A stretch of 33,073 nt of DNA from Pseudaquidulcibacter sp964443435 (GTDB taxonomy: Bacteria > Pseudomonadota > Alphaproteobacteria > Caulobacterales > Aquidulcibacteraceae). The translations under genes were made by a program, and so were the position numbers. Numbering within the stretch: the stretch's first letter is position 1; each line of letters opens with the position of its first letter. Location of the stretch: positions 1-33,073 of the forward strand of contig CAYUCW010000021.1 in NCBI GenBank assembly GCA_964443435.1, read 5' to 3'. Shown piece after piece: positions 1 to 7,919 of the stretch. The notes beneath the pieces are model-generated. The model was not told the origin of the DNA and ran no database searches. It was given only the letters and a program-made list of their open reading frames with translations.

Positions 1-516
1 ATGAGTAAAATAATAGAATCAGATTATTATCTTAAAGCACTTGCCGAAGTAGATGCTATTATTGAAGCGGGAGAGAATGCAAATGATGATGCAAAAGCTA
101 ATTGTAACAAGAAACATTTTGAATATCTAAACTTGGCAAGTAAAGAGGGTGACGATAGAGCGACATATGGACTTGCTTATTGTTATCATGTTGCAGCATG
201 GGGATTTGAATTAGATAAGATTAAAGCGCATAATTTGTTGAAATCACTTGAAAACTCAAACATTCCAGAGGCTCTTTACAATTTAGCTGTGGATTTTGAT
301 CTTGGAGAAGTTGTAAAAAGAAATACCAAGCGCGCTTTTTCATTATATCATAGAGCAGCCTTATTAGGAGATAAAGTTGCATGCGAACAAGTATCTGAAT
401 TTTTCACCGCTGGAGAAATCGTCCCAAAAGATTTAAAAATAGCTAAATTTTGGAAAAAACTATCAGAATGTGATGAGAAAGACATTTCACCACCTTATCG
501 CAGATGGCTACGGTAA
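1..516 (+). CDS. Sel1-like repeat protein, copy A
   Basis: A 171-residue soluble protein with no signal peptide or membrane segment. Residues about 50-155 hold Sel1-like (TPR-related) helical repeats, seen in phrases such as DRATYGLAYCYH, EALYNLAVDFDLG and RAFSLYHRAALLGDKVACE. These repeats usually act as protein-protein scaffolds; no enzymatic residues are evident. The ATG is the very first base of the window, so the true start could lie further upstream. However, its beginning MSKIIESDYYLKAL matches the paralogue's MKNIIESEFYLKAL, which supports a complete protein. Both copies share the C-terminal signature ECDEK(D/E)ISPPYRRWL. The partner or pathway cannot be told from the sequence. Confidence 0.75.
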   Translation: MSKIIESDYYLKALAEVDAIIEAGENANDDAKANCNKKHFEYLNLASKEGDDRATYGLAYCYHVAAWGFELDKIKAHNLLKSLENSNIPEALYNLAVDFDLGEVVKRNTKRAFSLYHRAALLGDKVACEQVSEFFTAGEIVPKDLKIAKFWKKLSECDEKDISPPYRRWLR

Positions 517-581
517 ATCAACTAACCAATTTTACAATTAAAATTGCTTTGGCTTTTGAATTTAACTAGGATTTGAATTAA

Positions 582-1118
582 ATGACAAATAAAAAAATAG
601 AAAAGATGAAAAATATAATTGAATCCGAATTTTATTTAAAAGCACTGGAGATTGAAAGCACAGTACTTGATTCAACAAGTACTTTTAATGATGAAGAAAT
701 TGCAAATGGTGAAGCAAAACTTCTAGAAATTATGCATCTTGCTGCTAATGAAGGTGATGACAGAGCAACTTACTTTATTGCTGCATGTTACCGTTTCGGA
801 GACTGGGGAGTTGAGATCGATAAAAAGCGAGCCCATAATATGACAAAAACACTCGAAAATTCAAATATTCCTGTAGCTCTTTATAATTTAGGGGCTGATT
901 TTGATGTTGGAAACGTTATTAAAAGAAATTCCAAGCGCGCTTTTTCCTTATATTATCGAGCGGCTCTTTTAGGAGATAAAGTAGCTTGCGAAGAAATATC
1001 TAAATTCTATGCTGTTGGCGAAATCGTTCCAAAAGATTTAAAATTAGCTAAGGCATGGAAAAAGAGAGCTGAATGTGATGAAAAAGAAATTTCACCTCCC
1101 TATCGCAGGTGGTTATGA
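582..1118 (+). CDS. Sel1-like repeat protein, copy B (tandem paralogue)
   Basis: A 178-residue close paralogue of the preceding gene, on the same strand after a 65-bp gap, so a tandem duplication. Identity is highest over the last 85 residues (KRAFSLYYRAALLGDKVACE, GEIVPKDLK, SPPYRRWL) and lower at the N-terminus, where this copy has an insertion around residues 20-40. The ATG at 582 has an AGG about 11 bases upstream. An in-frame ATG at 606 aligns exactly with the first residue of copy A and may be the real start. Sel1 repeats suggest a scaffold role; nothing in the sequence identifies the target. Confidence 0.72.
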   Translation: MTNKKIEKMKNIIESEFYLKALEIESTVLDSTSTFNDEEIANGEAKLLEIMHLAANEGDDRATYFIAACYRFGDWGVEIDKKRAHNMTKTLENSNIPVALYNLGADFDVGNVIKRNSKRAFSLYYRAALLGDKVACEEISKFYAVGEIVPKDLKLAKAWKKRAECDEKEISPPYRRWL

Positions 1119-1157
1119 TAAATAAATAATAAATTGCAACTTTCAGAGGTATTGTAT

Positions 1158-1808
1158 CTATGGCAATGGTTTTTGGCCATACCGAAGTTTTGAAATAAAG
1201 GGCAATGGGTTTGGTAATTTCGCGGTGAATTTTCTTATTTCCGCTTTGGCTTTTTCAATGCCCATTATGTTTTCAATACGGCGGTCTAAAAAATTCCAAG
1301 TATCAATATTATCAGGGCTTTCGTCATTAAGATAATAAAGCCCCGTGGCGGCATCGGTTGCCAAAAGGGTTGCACGCTTAGTATAGAAATTAAAATCGGT
1401 TGAGGCATCGCCCATGGCGCACCATGCGGTATGGGCGGCGCGATAGCCAATCTGGCTTGCCCTTGTGATATTTTGCGGCAAAGCAAGAATCGCCAATGCG
1501 CCCCTTAATGCCTCTTTATTATTCCCTAAAAATTCAAGGCGGGTTTTAATCGCAAGAGTAGCTTTTTCACGGATTTTTAGTTTTGGATTTGCTATTAATG
1601 CGGCTTCCATTGCATTATCGGCAAGCGAAAACCAATAATCAATCAAGCTTATAGTGCCATAAGGCGCAATTACCCCAAGCATGCCTTCATCAAGATTAAT
1701 ATCTTTTGCCGCCGCCAAAAGCGCACTATTTCCAAGCCCAAGAAATGGGGCATTTCTTAGGTAAGAAAAGAGTAAATTATCTAAATTATTTGGGCTTTGC
1801 ATAATCAT
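1158..1808 (-). CDS. COQ9 family protein (divergent from rpsU)
   Basis: A 216-residue protein matching the COQ9 family, also known in bacteria as the rpsU-divergently transcribed protein, with typical family length. COQ9 proteins have a TetR-like helical fold and assist ubiquinone biosynthesis by binding lipid near the COQ7 hydroxylase. Supporting segments are GTISLIDYWFSLADNAM near the middle and AAHTAWCAMGDASTDFNFYTKRA followed by LATDAATGLYYLNDESPDNIDTW-like text near residues 125-170, the most conserved part of the family. The gene is divergent from bS21 across about 220 bp, which is the arrangement that gave the family its name. A second in-frame ATG lies two codons in. No clear Shine-Dalgarno is seen. 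Confidence 0.85.
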   Translation of the reverse strand: MIMQSPNNLDNLLFSYLRNAPFLGLGNSALLAAAKDINLDEGMLGVIAPYGTISLIDYWFSLADNAMEAALIANPKLKIREKATLAIKTRLEFLGNNKEALRGALAILALPQNITRASQIGYRAAHTAWCAMGDASTDFNFYTKRATLLATDAATGLYYLNDESPDNIDTWNFLDRRIENIMGIEKAKAEIRKFTAKLPNPLPFISKLRYGQKPLP

Positions 1809-1961
1809 ATAATACGCTTATCAAAACAAAAGCGAAAGTAAAATTGTTTGTAAACTCACTTATTTATAAAGTTTAAAAAGGGCATTAGTTGAAATTATTC
1901 TATTGAATAAAAAAGACTCAGGTAAAATTCAATGAATCTGCAGGATTATTGCGTTTAAAGC

Positions 1962-1990
1962 TAGACAATAAGCCAAGTCTTAGGTATAGC
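1962..1990 (+). promoter_or_regulatory. Candidate rpsU promoter
   Basis: A TAGACA hexamer at 1962-1967 (5/6 to TTGACA) is followed after exactly 17 bp by TATAGC at 1985-1990 (4/6 to TATAAT). It lies 40-70 bp before the proposed start of bS21, leaving a short leader that carries the Shine-Dalgarno. No other sigma70-like pair was picked out in the 222-bp divergent region. Confidence 0.5.
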
Positions 1991-2030
1991 CGCGCATCAT
2001 TCGTTATTAACTACTATTGGGAGAAGTATC

Positions 2031-2249
2031 CTGGTTCAGATTATTGTGCGCGAAAACAACGTTGATCAAGCGTTGAAAGCACTAAAAAAGAAAATGCAGC
2101 GTGAAGGTACGTTCCGTGAAATGAAACGTCGCAATCACTTTGAGAAGCCATCAGAAAAACGCGCTCGTGAAGACGCTGAGGCTGTTCGTCGTACTCGCAA
2201 ATTACAGCGCAAACGTGCGCAGCGTGAAGGCCTTATCGCTATCCGCTAA
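2031..2249 (+). CDS. rpsU: 30S ribosomal protein bS21
   Basis: A small, very basic protein (72 residues with the start chosen here) that binds the 30S platform near the 16S rRNA 3' end. It matches alphaproteobacterial bS21 throughout: VRENNVDQALKALKKKMQRE, then the Arg/Lys-rich tail ending KRAQREGL. The first usual start codon is GTG at 2046, but family members begin M-V-Q-I, and the five codons before that GTG read L-V-Q-I-I. A GGGAG at 2019-2023 is 7 bases before the CTG at 2031 and about 22 bases before the GTG, so CTG is the better start. A rho-independent terminator follows. Confidence 0.9.
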   Translation: MVQIIVRENNVDQALKALKKKMQREGTFREMKRRNHFEKPSEKRAREDAEAVRRTRKLQRKRAQREGLIAIR

Positions 2250-2274
2250 ATAATAGTTTTTAAAACTATAAAAT

Positions 2275-2298
2275 GCCGCCATTTTTTGGCGGCTTTTT
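2275..2298 (+). terminator. Terminator after rpsU
   Basis: GCCGCC (2275-2280) pairs with GGCGGC (2288-2293) across a 7-base T-rich loop and is followed by TTTTT. It lies between rpsU and the convergent GNAT gene. Read on the minus strand the same stem is followed by ATTTT, so it may also stop the opposite transcript. Confidence 0.85.
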
Positions 2299-2319
2299 GC
2301 GTTTTTATTGATTTAAATT

Positions 2320-2769
2320 CTATTCATCAATTAAAGGCAACCGAAATACACGGTAACCTTCATCATTGCCCAAGGTTTCATATAAATTTATGGCGGCTTT
2401 ATTGTCTTCATTAACCAGCCAGAAAACTTGTTTTAGATTTCTTTGTTTCGCCGAATCTATGACTTTTTCCATCATAGAACGGCCAAGTCTTTTTCCGCGT
2501 GCATTTTCACTTACATAGACATCTTGGATAAAACAGATATCTCTTGGGTGCCATGTATTGCGCATAATAACATAGTTTATAAATCCAAGAAATTCACCAT
2601 GTTCTGTGGCTACAAAGCAGCCCATTTGTTTTTCACTTGGTTCGCATAAACGATTGAAAACTATTTCAATATTATACGCAGAATGGGAAATTCCATATAA
2701 ATCAAGATAAATTTTCCAATGCTTTACCCATTGTTCTTTATGTTCAAGTTTTAATTCTTCGATTTCCAT
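2320..2769 (-). CDS. GNAT family N-acetyltransferase
   Basis: A 149-residue single-domain GNAT protein that transfers an acetyl group from acetyl-CoA to an unidentified amine. The acetyl-CoA pyrophosphate-binding loop is clear: IQDVYVSENARGKRLGRSMM near residues 82-101, with the R-G-K-R-L-G core. This is followed by a helix and NEDNKAAINLYETLG near residues 119-133, the typical motif B region. There is no signal peptide, so it is cytoplasmic. It converges on rpsU and does not look part of the pectin operon that follows. The start is the first ATG; no strong Shine-Dalgarno is visible. Confidence 0.85.
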   Translation of the reverse strand: MEIEELKLEHKEQWVKHWKIYLDLYGISHSAYNIEIVFNRLCEPSEKQMGCFVATEHGEFLGFINYVIMRNTWHPRDICFIQDVYVSENARGKRLGRSMMEKVIDSAKQRNLKQVFWLVNEDNKAAINLYETLGNDEGYRVFRLPLIDE

Positions 2770-2889
2770 GCATTATATATGCAATAGAATTTCATAATAG
2801 TGAAGTATTATCTCGTTTTTGGGGCAAAAAAAGTCTGATTATACGATTTTGAAGAATTTTACCTTTAGATTTTCGCAATCTATTGAGCT

Positions 2890-3816
2890 TTAAGGTATTA
2901 AATCACCTTTTAATTCAGGAACGGCTTTTGCAAGTTCATAAGCGACAATTTTTGCAAAAAAGTCTGCGCCCTCTCTACCTATATGGGTATAATCAAAGCT
3001 TAGCTTGGCTTGCCCGACTGGCTCTAGGATATTTTTTAATTGCTCGGGGGTTAAGGGCGGTGCATTTGGTATAGGCGCAACACCTGTACTTGCGGCAATT
3101 GTAGTTCCTGTTTTTCCGGCCTCTAATACTTCGTTTGAAGGCGGCTTCTGGGCAAAGCGCATTGATTCTACGGGGCCAAGTTTTTGCACTGCTTCTTGGG
3201 ATTTTGCATATAAATCAACCAATGGCACATTCATTTTGGCGGCAATATTTCTTGTGGCCTCTGCCCAAGGGGTAAGGTCATTATCAAGGATTCCGTTTTT
3301 AAACCCACGTCGTGTAAGTGGTGTTACAAGAACAGGAATTGCACCGGCGTTTCTGGTTTCTGTAACATATTCTTCAAGGAATTTTGGGAATTCAGTTTTT
3401 AAGTCAGATGATCTTCCTGGCTTCCCTGGCTGATCATTATGCCCAAATTGAATAAGCACATAAGTATTTTTAAAGCTTTTATTCTTCATTTCATTAAGCG
3501 CAATATCCCATGAACCTTCGGCACGGTAAGAATAGCTTGAACGCCCTCCACGCGCCAAATTCACACAGGCAACAAATGAGCTTAGACGATACGAACAGAA
3601 GCTCGGCCCCCAACCGCCTATAACCGCCGTTGTAGAATCACCCACAAGAATAATTTTTTTGGCACTAATTTTTTTGGTTGCCGCGCGCGCTTCGAAATCT
3701 GCGGCAGTAAGTGTAGTATTAAGCGTTTTAATATCAGTGACTTTTGAATCTTGCGCCATTGCACAATTTGCTAAAAAAATTACAGGCAGGCTAAGAATTA
3801 AATTTTTAAACTTCAT
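2890..3816 (-). CDS. SGNH/GDSL rhamnogalacturonan acetylesterase (CE12-like)
   Basis: A 308-residue exported esterase of the SGNH superfamily, CE12-like, expected to remove O-acetyl groups from rhamnogalacturonan I. A Sec signal peptide covers residues 1-21 (cleavage near AMA-Q). Block I is GDST at 59-62 (nucleophile Ser61), block II has Asn86 and Gly90, block III is GHND at 125-128, and block V is DYTH with Asp275 and His278. Residues about 222-270 form an Ala/Pro-rich insertion before block V that makes it longer than compact CE12 enzymes. It is the last gene of the minus-strand pectinase operon: its Shine-Dalgarno AAGGAGG overlaps the GH2 stop codon and the gap is 10 bp. CE12 assignment is by motif and context. 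Confidence 0.86.
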   Translation of the reverse strand: MKFKNLILSLPVIFLANCAMAQDSKVTDIKTLNTTLTAADFEARAATKKISAKKIILVGDSTTAVIGGWGPSFCSYRLSSFVACVNLARGGRSSYSYRAEGSWDIALNEMKNKSFKNTYVLIQFGHNDQPGKPGRSSDLKTEFPKFLEEYVTETRNAGAIPVLVTPLTRRGFKNGILDNDLTPWAEATRNIAAKMNVPLVDLYAKSQEAVQKLGPVESMRFAQKPPSNEVLEAGKTGTTIAASTGVAPIPNAPPLTPEQLKNILEPVGQAKLSFDYTHIGREGADFFAKIVAYELAKAVPELKGDLIP

Positions 3817-3826
3817 GTTTTCCTCC

Positions 3827-6800
3827 TTAGTTTTTATTTGCCAAGAAATTAATGGCGTTTAAAATATAGCGTTTGTGTAAAGCACTAACGAATGGCGGCA
3901 TTCTTGCGAAAAATAGGTTTGCTTTATTATTTAGAATAAAGCTTGCGGCACCAATTTTCCTATCATGATCGCGGCTATAGGCCCCTATAATTTCTATGCC
4001 TTCACCGTCAATAATCAAGCCATTTGATAATTGCCCTTCGGCTTGGTGGAAAGTATTGGTTGCTTGATCAGATGGAATCCCTGAATAGATTTCGTGACTA
4101 CGGATAAAGTTCCAATTTCCCATCCAAGGCGCACGCAGATTACCAACCTGTCCTTCATATTTAAAATAATTAAGGCTTGATAATTGCCCTGCTATGCCAT
4201 CGGCTAAATCATCATCGGGCGCATAAATGAATACCGGAGTTTTATTTGCGATTTCTTCAAGAATATCAGAGTTAAGTTTTCCTTTTATCCCTTGCTTGAC
4301 TGCATCCTTATTTGGCTGTGCTTCAAGGCCAGTTTGCTCACCTACTTGTTTTTTGGCAATTTCGGCGGCTGAAAGTCCTGAGCTTATGATGCAATCATAT
4401 TTTGTGCCTTTTGTATAAGGTTCTATTTTCAAATTCGGAATAGTTTTCAAGAATTCCTCAAATGATTTTGGAATATCAATAATTGCAATTTTATTTGCCT
4501 TAATTTCAATATTAGTATCAATAACCCAAATATCGCGTGTAAAAGTGGGATGCCCCTTTAAAGTCACAATTATTTTATTAAGACCAGTTTTTTCAAGTGG
4601 CGGTGTAATTACATCAGTTGCCAATAAATAAGAGAATTTATCTTTGACATTTTCTGGCGTGTCATATGACGCAATATTGGTTATTTTACCATCTGGCTCT
4701 TGAAGGCTTAGCTCTATTTTTGATTTAACTTCTTGATTGGTGTCATTAAAGAAATAAATATCCAAAACAGCTTTTTCATTTTTTTCAAATACAAGTTTTC
4801 TTTGCTTAGCTATGGCGCGCACTGGATGTAATGCACTTTTTATCAAGTCAGGCGAAGATTTAAAATATCTTAAATTATCAACTATTCCAGAATGATTTTC
4901 AATTGAAGTAGATTCCCAGCCCGAAATAGCCGCCATGTCAACTTCATCACCAATTCTTATATTCTCCATATAGTTTTGCCATGATTCATAGGCTTTTCTA
5001 CCGATTGAAAAATATAATAATTCAGATGATGGGAATGCTTTATCAAAGCCCCATTTTTTAATAAATTTATTAGTGGCATCAAGAATTTCAATATGATCTA
5101 TTAAATCATATGAAGATTTGCCATTGGCAAGGATGTCGGCGACCATAAGGGAGTGATTATCCGCCACCGCACAGCCTTGCATTTCTCCAAACTCAACGAT
5201 TGCGGGCTTGAATTTTTGTTTATGGATATATTCATCCTTATTTGCATAGAATTTATCATACCATTGGTCACCTGCACCTTGGTGATTGACCCACCAACCG
5301 CCCCATTTAATTTCCCTTGAGTTATAATATTTCTTATCATAGGGAAGAAACATTGCTTGCGCCGCGCCGCGCTCTACGAAGCCATCATTAAGAATAATAA
5401 TTCTTGATGGATCTTCTTCATGAATTGCCTCAAGAATTTTTCTTACTAATGGATTATCAAGATTTGCCGAAATTTCATTTTGCAGTGTATATTGAATTAC
5501 AGATGGGTGAGATCTAAACATTCTTGCCATCATTCGGCATTTTTCGAACATATAATTTACGCTAAACTGATCTTCAAAGCTTAGCTTTTCACCAGGTTTG
5601 AGATCTTTGGAGATTGCGTGTCTGCCGCCGCCGGGCTCTATTACCCTTAAAAGGCCTCTTTCATCTTGAAGATGCGTTACACGTTTCTTTGCAATATTTC
5701 GGTGCGCATGAAGGCAATTTAAACCAAGCGCAAACGCCGCATCTATTTCTCTTTTGGCAAGAATATTAGTTGGGTAAAGCCCATTATAGCCCCAATAACC
5801 CCAAGAAATTGCCGAATATAATTTTATTCTTTTATGGTTTAATTTTAAATGTGCATCAGTGCCAAGGCCATCAATATTAAACCATCTAAAGCCAAATCTA
5901 AATTCTTTTACCGATTTATTCTTATTTATATTAAGTGTGAATTTAATTGTATAAAGATTTGGATTTTCTAAATCCCAATATTGTATATTATCGGCAATAA
6001 TTTCATATTTAAATTCAGAATATTCGCCAATATTTTTTACCGAAATAAATTTAGTTTTTATAGCAATTGGCGTATTATTTTTATCATTAATTTTGATATT
6101 TATTGCTTCAATACTTGGTGCTTTGCTATTATTTTTGATTTTTACATAGGCGAAAATTTTATTAATTACGTCAGTATTTAAAATCCAAGCATCGCTTATA
6201 TGTGCTTCTTTTGGATGCGCGGAAATTGTTAATCCGCCATCAATTCCGCCAAATCCATGCGAAGCAAAAAACTTATATTTACCCCATTTCATTGTAGTTG
6301 AATCGCGCCAATCAAAGCGACCACCAGGGTTTGTAATTCTTATATTTAGCTGATTTATTTCATTGGGCTTTGCGGCATTTGTTAAGTCACAATCAAATTC
6401 ACATTCCGCCATGATTGAATAGCCAACCAGCTTGCCGTTCAAATAAACTTCGGCACGAAAACGCGCAGATGGAATATGAAGTATAATACGCTTACCCGCA
6501 AAAGAGTTTGGAATTTTTATATTTTTTGACCACCAAGATACGCCCTTATATGCGCCATATTGCGGCACATTATCGACTTCGGCATATCTATATTCATCGG
6601 CACCATAAGGCCTGAAGCCATTTACGCCCCAAAAATGTTGCTCAATAGTTGAGGGGATACTAATTATTTTATCTGAAGTAGTTTCAAGCTTAGCAAAGCC
6701 AATACTTGGTTCATTGATTGGCAATTTTTCAAGTACCACATCATTAGGAAGATAAATATCGTCATTTTCCCATTTTGCCGATTTATCAAGCCAAACTTTC

Positions 6801-6931
6801 CAATTATCATCTGGAATTTGCATTGTATTTTCAGGCAAATTAATTTCAGAGGCTTTCACATTACCCGCTTCTAATAGTGCCGCACCCGCACCAGTGGAAA
6901 GAATAAAATTACGACGATTAATTTTTGACAT
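3827..6931 (-). CDS. GH2-fold glycoside hydrolase, Tat-exported
   Basis: A 1034-residue glycosidase with GH2 architecture: an N-terminal jelly-roll (about 100-220, with RAEVYLNGKLVGY), an immunoglobulin-like sandwich (about 240-350), a TIM barrel (about 355-650), then unusual C-terminal domains. The catalytic acid/base is Glu486 in LQNEIS and the nucleophile is probably Glu580 in IVEFGEMQG. The ATG at 6931 has AGGTGG five bases upstream, while the longer frame starts with GTG and lacks such a site, so the shorter start is chosen. The beginning MSKINRRNFILS is a twin-arginine signal. It overlaps the CE8 gene by 14 bp. Family members include beta-galactosidases and beta-glucuronidases. In this operon a pectin side-chain activity is likely, but specificity is not shown. 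Confidence 0.8.
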   Translation of the reverse strand: MSKINRRNFILSTGAGAALLEAGNVKASEINLPENTMQIPDDNWKVWLDKSAKWENDDIYLPNDVVLEKLPINEPSIGFAKLETTSDKIISIPSTIEQHFWGVNGFRPYGADEYRYAEVDNVPQYGAYKGVSWWSKNIKIPNSFAGKRIILHIPSARFRAEVYLNGKLVGYSIMAECEFDCDLTNAAKPNEINQLNIRITNPGGRFDWRDSTTMKWGKYKFFASHGFGGIDGGLTISAHPKEAHISDAWILNTDVINKIFAYVKIKNNSKAPSIEAINIKINDKNNTPIAIKTKFISVKNIGEYSEFKYEIIADNIQYWDLENPNLYTIKFTLNINKNKSVKEFRFGFRWFNIDGLGTDAHLKLNHKRIKLYSAISWGYWGYNGLYPTNILAKREIDAAFALGLNCLHAHRNIAKKRVTHLQDERGLLRVIEPGGGRHAISKDLKPGEKLSFEDQFSVNYMFEKCRMMARMFRSHPSVIQYTLQNEISANLDNPLVRKILEAIHEEDPSRIIILNDGFVERGAAQAMFLPYDKKYYNSREIKWGGWWVNHQGAGDQWYDKFYANKDEYIHKQKFKPAIVEFGEMQGCAVADNHSLMVADILANGKSSYDLIDHIEILDATNKFIKKWGFDKAFPSSELLYFSIGRKAYESWQNYMENIRIGDEVDMAAISGWESTSIENHSGIVDNLRYFKSSPDLIKSALHPVRAIAKQRKLVFEKNEKAVLDIYFFNDTNQEVKSKIELSLQEPDGKITNIASYDTPENVKDKFSYLLATDVITPPLEKTGLNKIIVTLKGHPTFTRDIWVIDTNIEIKANKIAIIDIPKSFEEFLKTIPNLKIEPYTKGTKYDCIISSGLSAAEIAKKQVGEQTGLEAQPNKDAVKQGIKGKLNSDILEEIANKTPVFIYAPDDDLADGIAGQLSSLNYFKYEGQVGNLRAPWMGNWNFIRSHEIYSGIPSDQATNTFHQAEGQLSNGLIIDGEGIEIIGAYSRDHDRKIGAASFILNNKANLFFARMPPFVSALHKRYILNAINFLANKN

Positions 6932-7919
6932 TTTTTCCACCTAACCATGAAATATCTTGAAAGAGAGTTTCTAATTTATATTTGCTTGCTTCATCCGCAC
7001 TTAATTGTTTTGACCAGAACACGCTTTCGGAAGTATCTTTGGCTTTGCCCTTTGTACCATATTCCATGAAATTTGCAGTTTTATAGGTTTCGGTGCGACC
7101 AGGATTCCATTCACGCCATCTTTCATTATGTAAATTGGCGTCAATCTTACAATTTATAAAAGCAACCTGCGCATATGGCCGCCATGCGCGCCCTAGATAG
7201 AGATTTTTTGCTTCAGGATGTGAGGTTATCAAGCATTCACTAAAGACATAGGCCGTAGTTTCCGCTTCTGAGGTTCGGCTATGCGCCGTTATAAATGCGC
7301 CATCTTTTTTAATAAAATGAATATGGCATTTATCAAAAAAAGCTAAGGCATTTCCGAAAATAAAATCTACATGCCCCTCTATATAACAATTTTTATAATA
7401 TTGCTTTGAAGGTAATAAAGGTTTTTTACTGGCCGAATATAAAGTATCTTGTGCACCCAAAAGCCTTACATTATTCAAGACCGCAAAATCCGATACAATA
7501 TATAATGCAACGGCTTGCGAAGATTCAGTATTATTTAAATGATAGTCATTTTGTATAGTTAGATTTGTTGCGGTGAAATAATCACCACTTATTGTAATTG
7601 ATGCCGATTTTCCGGTACCGCCCGCAGATTTATTGCTATCGCCCCAAACTAAAACAACATCTTCGGGCTTTGCAGCTTTGCCAATAAGTTTAATATTTGG
7701 TTTGGTAAAATTTAATTTCTCTCTATAAATGCCTTTTGAAATTTCAATTATTCCGCCATTTTCAGGTAATGCATTATAGGCTTCGGCAATGGTTTTATAT
7801 TCACTCGGAACTTTAACAATCATTGCTTTATTAATTGACTGCGCAATGGAATTATTCGCAAATAAAGCGCCAGATATTGAACTTATAATAAAGCTTCTTT
7901 TCGTGATTTTAGATTGCAT
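6918..7919 (-). CDS. Pectin methylesterase (CE8)
   Basis: A 333-residue right-handed beta-helix pectinesterase that removes methyl esters from homogalacturonan, giving substrate for pectate lyase. CE8 signatures are all present: Gln135 in SQAVALY, GAQDTLYS with Gln157 and the acid/base Asp158, GHVDFIFG with the nucleophile Asp185, and LGRAW with Arg244 and Trp246. The N-terminus MQSKITKRSFIISS has a Lys-Arg pair before a hydrophobic stretch ending SIAQ, so export is by Sec or a variant Tat signal. The start at 7919 is chosen because GGGTGG lies five bases before it; an ATG one codon earlier is too close and the more upstream GTG has no site. It overlaps the PL1 gene by 11 bp. Confidence 0.92.
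   Translation of the reverse strand: MQSKITKRSFIISSISGALFANNSIAQSINKAMIVKVPSEYKTIAEAYNALPENGGIIEISKGIYREKLNFTKPNIKLIGKAAKPEDVVLVWGDSNKSAGGTGKSASITISGDYFTATNLTIQNDYHLNNTESSQAVALYIVSDFAVLNNVRLLGAQDTLYSASKKPLLPSKQYYKNCYIEGHVDFIFGNALAFFDKCHIHFIKKDGAFITAHSRTSEAETTAYVFSECLITSHPEAKNLYLGRAWRPYAQVAFINCKIDANLHNERWREWNPGRTETYKTANFMEYGTKGKAKDTSESVFWSKQLSADEASKYKLETLFQDISWLGGKNVKN

Noticed and set aside
1119..1157. Possible terminator between the convergent Sel1 copy B and COQ9 genes.
   Set aside because: Only 38 bp, with no GC-rich stem and T-run.
3005..3433. 142-codon open frame on the plus strand opposite the CE12 gene.
   Set aside because: It is antisense to a gene with a full set of catalytic motifs and has no ribosome site or recognisable domain.
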